Below are positions 58,641 to 64,000 of a stretch of 64,000 nt of DNA, piece after piece. Each line of letters starts with the position of its first letter. The stretch's first letter is position 1. The position numbers and the translations under genes were made by a program. The notes under the pieces were generated by a model. It saw only the letters and a program-made list of their open reading frames with translations. It was not told the origin of the DNA and did no database searches. The DNA comes from Dastarcus helophoroides. Its lineage: Eukaryota > Arthropoda > Insecta > Coleoptera > Bothrideridae. Location of the stretch: positions 18,971,694-19,035,693 of the forward strand of contig CM053337.1 of the NCBI GenBank assembly GCA_028583605.1, read 5' to 3'.

Positions 58641-58945
58641 GAACACAAAAACCACATTTTTTATATCTTTTTATAATAGAGCCGAGACATCGAGTTTTTC
58701 TCACCTTGTACTTAATTGTTGTTTTTTTACAACATTCTTTTTTTAATGAGTTTTTAATTTTTTCTTAATATTTCGAGATGTAATTAATTCTGTTTTTTAC
58801 TTTATGGTTTGAAATTTGGACTTTAAAAATATCAACTTAAATATGGATTCCTTAGGAAAACTACAATTATTCATTTTTATATTATATTATACATAATTTA
58901 TATAAAAATAAATTAGTCTTCAATAAAATTATCATTTAAATATTG
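58641..58945. other. AT-rich spacer, probably containing the rest of the LTR
   Basis: TATA-like tataaaaagatat on the minus strand near 58665 would suit the LTR promoter. Nothing else recognised. Confidence 0.3.
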
Positions 58946-59663
58946 ATACCTCTGCAGATAGTAAAATTATTACTTTTCGCCTAACATATGCAGCCAGCTT
59001 TCGTTCTTCCAGAGCGAGTTTTTCTTTCTGTAAAGTAAATTTTTCTTTTCTACGCTTTTTCCACGTCCCATCACCAGAGACAGTCACATCTGTTGTATCT
59101 TCAAGGTTGTTGTCAAAACTCGTCGATTGTTTTTCTTCTTTAGTAGCAGAGGAGAACAGTGTCTTAGTAACTGTCACAATACATTAATGTATTTTACTAA
59201 AGTAAAAATCGTATGTTGATTGATTAAAAAGGGAGCTGCTTATATCCATCAAACCGCAAAACTTCTTGCATCCAGCAAGACCCAAGCCCAATATTCGCAT
59301 AACTAAAATGAACCGCCGATTCAGTTCATACATTCTGCCAATTTTTCGACATGATAAAATATATTTTGGATCACATCGTTCACATTGTACCACAATTTCA
59401 AAACCCAGGCCAAATTTGGAGCATTACTTAAAATCTACTTTTCCATTACACAATTTATCTTTACCTGCACTTTTAATAATGTTTGAACACCGCACAAAAT
59501 ACGAAAGTTGATCATCGCCTTTTAATTTTTTTGCCGACGTACTCATGAAAGAATTATCATCTATCTCAGAATTTTTAGGATTAAATAACTGTTTCCTTTT
59601 CTTCGGTCTACCTTTTCTACGAGCACCTTCCTCCCTCTGGACTCTAGAAACTTTGAACGGCAT
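58932..59663 (-). pseudogene. Mutator-like transposase remnant (N-terminal part)
   Basis: One minus-strand frame from an ATG at 59663 with in-frame stops at about 59424 and 59184. The start has an NLS/AT-hook-like RRKGRPKKRKQ. The middle has RKIGRMYELNRRF, RILGLGLAGCKKFCGLMD and QSTYD; the end has DVTVSGDGTWKKR. The order NRRF, GLAG-x-FCGLM, TYD, SGDGTW is that of the Mutator-like transposase domain found widely in insects (family knowledge). After SGDGTWKKR the similarity stops and an unrelated Lys/Glu-rich tail follows, so the catalytic core is missing. Confidence 0.7.
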
Positions 59664-59699
59664 TTTTAATCGAATAAAATTTACAACGAACACTTATAA

Positions 59700-59950
59700 C
59701 CTCAAAATAAACCTCGTGGTTCAACGAAAAATCACCAACTGAAATATTTCTAATTAGTTTTCCTTAGAGAGTGAAAAAAAAATAAACAAGAATTACGGCT
59801 AACAATAGACGAGCAGCTGCTCCGTTATACCTGCGGTGCGCTAAGCCAAAACTATTACTTGGATCAACTTGAGGATTTAGGACAATATTCTAGAGATGTT
59901 ATAGAATTAAATAAGGCCATAATTTTTTTTTATGCCGTAAAACCCATGTA
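59700..59950. other. Spacer between transposon remnants
   Basis: Ordinary complexity, no ORF recognised. Confidence 0.35.
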
Positions 59951-59955
59951 ACCCC

Positions 59956-61095
59956 TTAACGAAGTTGGATAAGAGGCTGATTGGCCTGTAATTTTGAGAA
60001 AATTTCCATCCTTTCATGGATTAGGAATAAAGATAATGTTTGCAGTCTTCCATTTTGTGGCAACATACCGGTACTTAAACATGGAAGAGACTTTAGAGCT
60101 TGGTTTAGAATTCCGTCTGGACCTGGAACCTTTTTGACGTTTAGGTGTTCCTGAAACTTAGAAATTTTGTGCTCTCGGAGCTCATACCTGAGCTTGTGGA
60201 TGAGCCTGTTGACTTCTTGCTTTGTTCCTGGCACGATTTTTGCTTCTAATCAGCTCAACCAAGTGATTTAGCAGTAGTTCCCTTCCTTCTATACGCCGAA
60301 AGTTTTGAATCTGTTATGGTGATTTCCAGTCTTTCTACCGTTAATGTCATCGTTTGTGTTGATCTCTCCAGGCTCTTCCAAGTTGCTGCTAGGTACTCCC
60401 TGAACTGTGTCCAGTTTGTTTTCTTGCAGGTTTCTGGAGGCTTGGGTCCACAATCATCTCCGATGGTCATCATCACTGGATTGTGGTCCAAGCTGAGCTC
60501 ACTAACTGATGTTAACAGTGTATCGAACATCCTTTATCAGTGCAACGTCCAGGACATCTGGTATTCCTGTGGCGAGATGATGATGGGTTGGTTCTTCTGG
60601 AGCCATTACATCGATTCCGTTCTGCGTTGTGAACTTTTGAAGTGTCCTCCCGTTTTTGTTGTTGGCTCTGCTGCCCCACTAGACGTTTTTGGCATTAAGG
60701 TCTCCGGTTACAATAACATTGTTATTGTTTATTTCGAAGATGCGTGCCAAACTGCCTCTGTAAGGGCGTTGGTTCTGGAGTAACAAGAAACCAGCGTCAG
60801 AGGTCCCTGCGCCAGCTTTTCCAACTCCGGAATGCCTGCATCAAAATGAGTTAGCTTTCTACTTACATAGATGGCCGTACCTCCTCCTGTGCCAATTGAT
60901 CTGTCTGCGGTGAAGAATATATCCTCGGATTTTTGGATCCTTAGATCTGAAGGTCGTCTTGGTTTCGTTCAGCATCAATAGTCCAGATCGTTTTTCTTTG
61001 CGAAAACTTCGAGTTCGTTCCTGTCGCCTTGGAGTCCATTGCAGTTCTAGAAAACTGCCTAGATGTGCAGGCGACGAGCAGGGTTTCCTTCGTTA
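59956..61095 (-). pseudogene. Jockey-like LINE ORF2 remnant (endonuclease and start of RT)
   Basis: Minus-strand reading in shifting frames shows a CNGLQGDRNEL-like start (about 61045), IFFTADRSIGTGGG, then GIPDVLDVALIKDV and ELSLDHNPVM (about 60495), typical of AP-endonuclease domains of jockey-clade LINEs. The segment 60234-59956 begins the reverse transcriptase (KVPGPDGILNQALKSLP) and decays within 50 residues. The catalytic YADD region and 3' end are absent. Confidence 0.75.
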
Positions 61096-61128
61096 ATTCT
61101 TCTTTCTTAGCGTCTCCCCATTAGCGTT

Positions 61129-62508
61129 TTAGGCTGAGACTATGGCTTCTTGGCTCTTTCTTGCTCTCACCAAATCCATTACAACTTGGTAAGTTTTCTC
61201 CCAAGTATTACTTTGTGTGTTGGAGTTTCCTGCAACATCTGAAGCGTAGGATTTTGTGTTTCCACTTACCCTAGCACTGGAAGCTTCAGGTTTGGACGAA
61301 ACTTTTGCAGTTGCAGCAGTCGTCTTGGCTATCATTGACTTTGCCCTAGAACTTGACGCTTTACCCTTGGGTGGCTCCTGAGCTTCCGTAGGTTCCGCCT
61401 TCTTTTTCGGTGGTGGGAAACCGGGGTAACCTCTGTAGCTGGCTAAATGGTCTCCCTTGCAATTGGCACATTTGCGTGAATTGTTCTTGGGACGCTTGCA
61501 GTCTTTGCTAAGGTGCTTCCCAGCACACTTAACGCAAACTGCTTCAGCATGGCAGTTCCTCTGTCCGTGGTTGAACCTTTGGCACCTGTGGCACTGCCTT
61601 ACCTGTTTGCTTGGCCTTGGGACTTCCACTTGGGTGTCCAGACCCATCAGTTTCTCCAGTTTGAAGATTTCCTTTTCACCGTGCTGAAGCTCCACAAACA
61701 TCATATTGTGAAGCTTCTTTGTGAATGAATTCGTCATCCTTTTGACATTGATGGATCTGAACCCGTCTTCTTCTAGGGTGGCCTTGAAGTCTTCTTCGGA
61801 ATTCCTCTTACTCTTACACTGCCTTGACGCTCCTTTCCTCCGAAAGAGCAAAAGAGTGGTACTGCACTTTTTCTTTCTCTAGTAACCTTATCAGGTTCCT
61901 AAAGTCAGTTACTGTGGCCGATTGGACTCGCACTTCTTCGAAAACGCACTTGGCCTTTGTGTAGCCAATTTTTCTGGAACATATAATAGAGCTAATATAT
62001 TTCCACTTACCTACATCCCCGATAATGACAGGTGGAAGTTTGGTGTCGGTAGGGGCTTTCTTCTCAGTCTCCTTTCCTTGAGACTTTGTTGGGGCTGCTT
62101 TTGACTCCTTCTTTGGAGTTGTCGTTCCCTTTGTCTTTTCCTCCTTCTTTGGAGTAGCCGGTGTTGGAGTTTCGTCTCCTGACGTCTCTCCTTGGGTCGA
62201 AAGCTGCTTGCTGCCTTCTTTCTTCGGACTCTCTTTTTTTTTACCTTTTGGAAGTCGTTTTCTTCCTCATCCTCAGATGACCTAGCGCGTTTCCTGTTCG
62301 ATTCCTCGCTCGAAGCTTGGCTAATTACAATGACTTCGCTCCCGAAATCCGTGTTGCTGTCGATCGGTGAAGATTGCATTGGCGTCAATCTTTCACCGTA
62401 GACCTGGTCGATTCTTCGTCGTTCGACCTTCAACTCCTCTCTCAATTCATGGAGTATTGCCATTAAACTGTTCAGTTGGGCGGCGATACTCTCCAATGTC
62501 GCCGCCAT
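61129..62508 (-). pseudogene. Jockey-like LINE ORF1 (gag-like zinc-knuckle protein), frameshifted
   Basis: The 62508-62011 frame starts MAATLESIAAQLNSL, with a coiled-coil-like N-terminus and an acidic/basic middle (SSEDEEEND). The frame changes, and 61851-61129 continues with FKATLEEDGFRSINVKRM (the PRE_C2HC-associated region). Three CCHC-type knuckles follow: CHRCQRFNHGQRNC, CVKCAGKHLSKDC and CANCKGDHLASYRG (last His/Cys altered). An Ala/Ser/Lys-rich tail ends at a stop at 61129. This is the ORF1 layout of jockey-clade non-LTR retrotransposons. It lies directly ahead of ORF2 in the same orientation. Confidence 0.85.
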
Positions 62509-62509
62509 G

Positions 62510-62860
62510 GTAAGAATTTTGCTCTACAATAAAAATTGCAGAGCTCCTGCTACATCTAAAAGAAACTTCGCATACAATGTATAATAAATACAATGTATGC
62601 GAGTTAGAACACAAATAAAACTCGAATAATTTCGACTAGAAGTCGATCTCGTTGGTTTCGCGGCACCAACGATCCGAAGATCTGGACGCACACGACGTTA
62701 ATAATGCACTTCGAAAAACGTAGTTTGCCGTAAACGACAAATTACTTACTTCGACGCATAATTTAGCTGAGGCACGTTGACTCGGTGTGTTAACCACACT
62801 AGAAGCGAAACTCAACTAACTCTATCTTTCTAGTCCACAAATTAAGCGGTTTTATACTTG
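62510..62860 (-). mobile_element. Probable 5' UTR/internal promoter of the LINE
   Basis: Normal-complexity sequence directly upstream of ORF1, with a near-perfect hairpin (tcgcatacaatgtat facing atacaatgtatgcga, about 62568-62601). The 5' boundary is uncertain. Confidence 0.35.
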
Positions 62861-63660
62861 TTCCGGAAACATTAATGAAATTAGAATTTTCTGAAAGGTT
62901 CTTCCTTCATAAAAATTAAGTACCGCGTCTCGTTGGCGTTCTCTCTAATGTCCTTTTCTGTATCATTCATTTTGTCAGGCCGCAACCGATTGATAATGGG
63001 TTTGGCCGTTACAAAACATTTATTGTGAATGACTAGTTGGCGCATTATATATTTGGTACTTTTCTTTATCTCTTTTCTGGGAATATGTTTTGTGCCGAGT
63101 GTCGTCTTTTAGAGGAACGCTCACGGTATCAACAGTTGAGTTTGTGGAATTAGCTGTGTTTTATCACCAGTTTTCGAACAAATCAACACTATTAATATTT
63201 TCCCTACACAACCACAAGAAACAAATTATCTTTTCAATAATAATGTAACTGTGATCAGTAAAAATAGCTGAAATTTGTTTAGCTACCCACATGTTACCAT
63301 AACCAATAAATATAACAAGTAAAAGTACAATGGTGAGGATGGCTAGGGTGGACAACCATGTCATGTTGCCAAATTTCTCACTTCATGACCTATTACTTAA
63401 GACGGTCGCAGCGCCGGATAAAAGAGCGAGCAAGCCGGGCCACTGCCCGGAGCGCCAAATTTTAAAGGGCGTCGATATAAAAATAAAATGATTTTTTACA
63501 TTCATTATTTTTTTAGATTTTATAATTTAAAATTGATCATTTTCATGAGGCATCGATTTTTTTAGCAAGCAATAAATTGTTTTTTTTTATTACAAACAAC
63601 AGATGCTAATATACATAAAGAATACAAAAATGGTAGCAAAAAATAAATAAGCGTAGTTCT
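62861..63660. other. Intergenic; possible small transposon scar
   Basis: No supported gene. A GC-rich patch at about 63405-63475 (agccgggccactgcccggag, then gcgccaaattttaaagggcg) stands out and resembles ends of hAT-type repeats by wording only. TTTATT near 63587 gives a minus-strand AATAAA suited to the gene at 63661. Confidence 0.35.
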
Positions 63661-64000
63661 TTAGAGCATGATGGTCTTTGTCGGTACTTGGAGCATATCA
63701 ACGGGTTCTGCAATGCAGAAAGGCTTCTCGCACAGATCACACTCTTCGCCATACATTTCAGGGAATTTCGTCCTTAGTTTCGCAGATAACATTGATGACG
63801 AAGCGTGTCGTGGGCTCCATCACTTCCTCTTCCGAACAACACGGCTTGCAGAGAAGTCGTTTCGAAATAAACTCCCAATATTCACCAGTTAATATGTCGA
63901 TATGACCAAGGTGATTTTGGTAAACGTTTTCTACAAACAAAAACTCTCCCTCGCAGGTAAGACGGAAAACTTTGGGCTTTGCATGTTAGAGACTTAGTTG
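63661..64000 (-). CDS. Unrecognised cysteine-rich gene, 3' end (partial, one frameshift)
   Basis: Minus strand, open at the window edge. It reads KVFRLTCEGEFLFVENVY, then HIDILTGEYWEFISKRLL, CKPCCSEEEVME and NVICETKDEIP. There one extra base in a GGG run (plus 63761-63763) moves the frame, after which it reads EMYGEECDLCEKPFC, AEPVDMLQVPTKTIML and TAA at 63661-63663. CxxCC and CxxCxxxxC spacing suggests a metal- or disulfide-bonded domain. I do not recognise the family. A further frame problem or a splice site near 63985 blocks reading upstream. The shadow ORFs on the plus strand have no such pattern. Confidence 0.5.

Noticed and set aside
63164..63364. 66-codon minus-strand ORF with one strong hydrophobic segment near its start
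   Set aside because: Could be a signal-anchor first exon, but no downstream exon, homology or conserved motif supports it, and transposon sequence follows.
63668..63905. Two plus-strand ORFs of about 75 codons at the right edge
   Set aside because: The minus strand reads a better protein with clustered cysteines and a stop at 63661.

Overview
The window looks like a stretch of an insect nuclear genome, possibly a beetle (order-level guess, low confidence). It is AT-rich and has spliced genes with GT/AG introns, arthropod-type transposons (jockey-like LINE, Gypsy-like LTR element, Merlin, Mutator-like, hAT MITE) and very large amounts of tandem repeat. One 100-N scaffold gap lies at 54347-54446.

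Layout. 0.3-7.8 kb (+): the 3' eight exons of a multi-Tudor-domain protein, a family usually working in the germline piRNA/nuage pathway. Its introns carry two minisatellites, a perfect 23-bp hairpin and a solo LTR with a 4-bp target duplication. 8.3-8.6 kb (-): a convergent terminal exon of an unrecognised gene. 8.8-9.0 kb: a perfect 52-bp inverted repeat. 11-21 kb: a roughly 10-kb satellite of ~100-bp monomers with 1.8-1.9-kb higher-order units. 23.6-24.4 kb (+): a GPI-type ephrin (Eph receptor ligand) coding exon, an island between repeats. 25-51.9 kb: more than a dozen unrelated-looking tandem arrays, including three blocks of a 15-bp GC-rich minisatellite embedded in a 156-bp satellite. 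52.1-54.3 kb (-): the C-terminal exons of ornithine decarboxylase (first enzyme of polyamine synthesis), cut at its N-terminal side by the gap. 55.6-62.5 kb: a graveyard of transposons all on the minus strand (intact Merlin transposase, Gypsy gag, Mutator-like fragment, jockey-like LINE). 63.7-64 kb (-): the end of an unrecognised cysteine-rich gene.

The host genes do not form a pathway; they are neighbours separated by repeats. Two points matter most. (1) All nine reading-frame breaks I found in host exons are single EXTRA bases, mostly next to short homopolymers, and exon phases balance once each is discounted. This points to sequencing/assembly insertions rather than pseudogenes. (2) The 15-bp arrays replace a short segment at one fixed position of the 156-bp satellite monomer, so the minisatellite apparently arose inside the satellite and was then duplicated en bloc. 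Long ORFs in the 15-bp arrays are artefacts of a unit length divisible by three.
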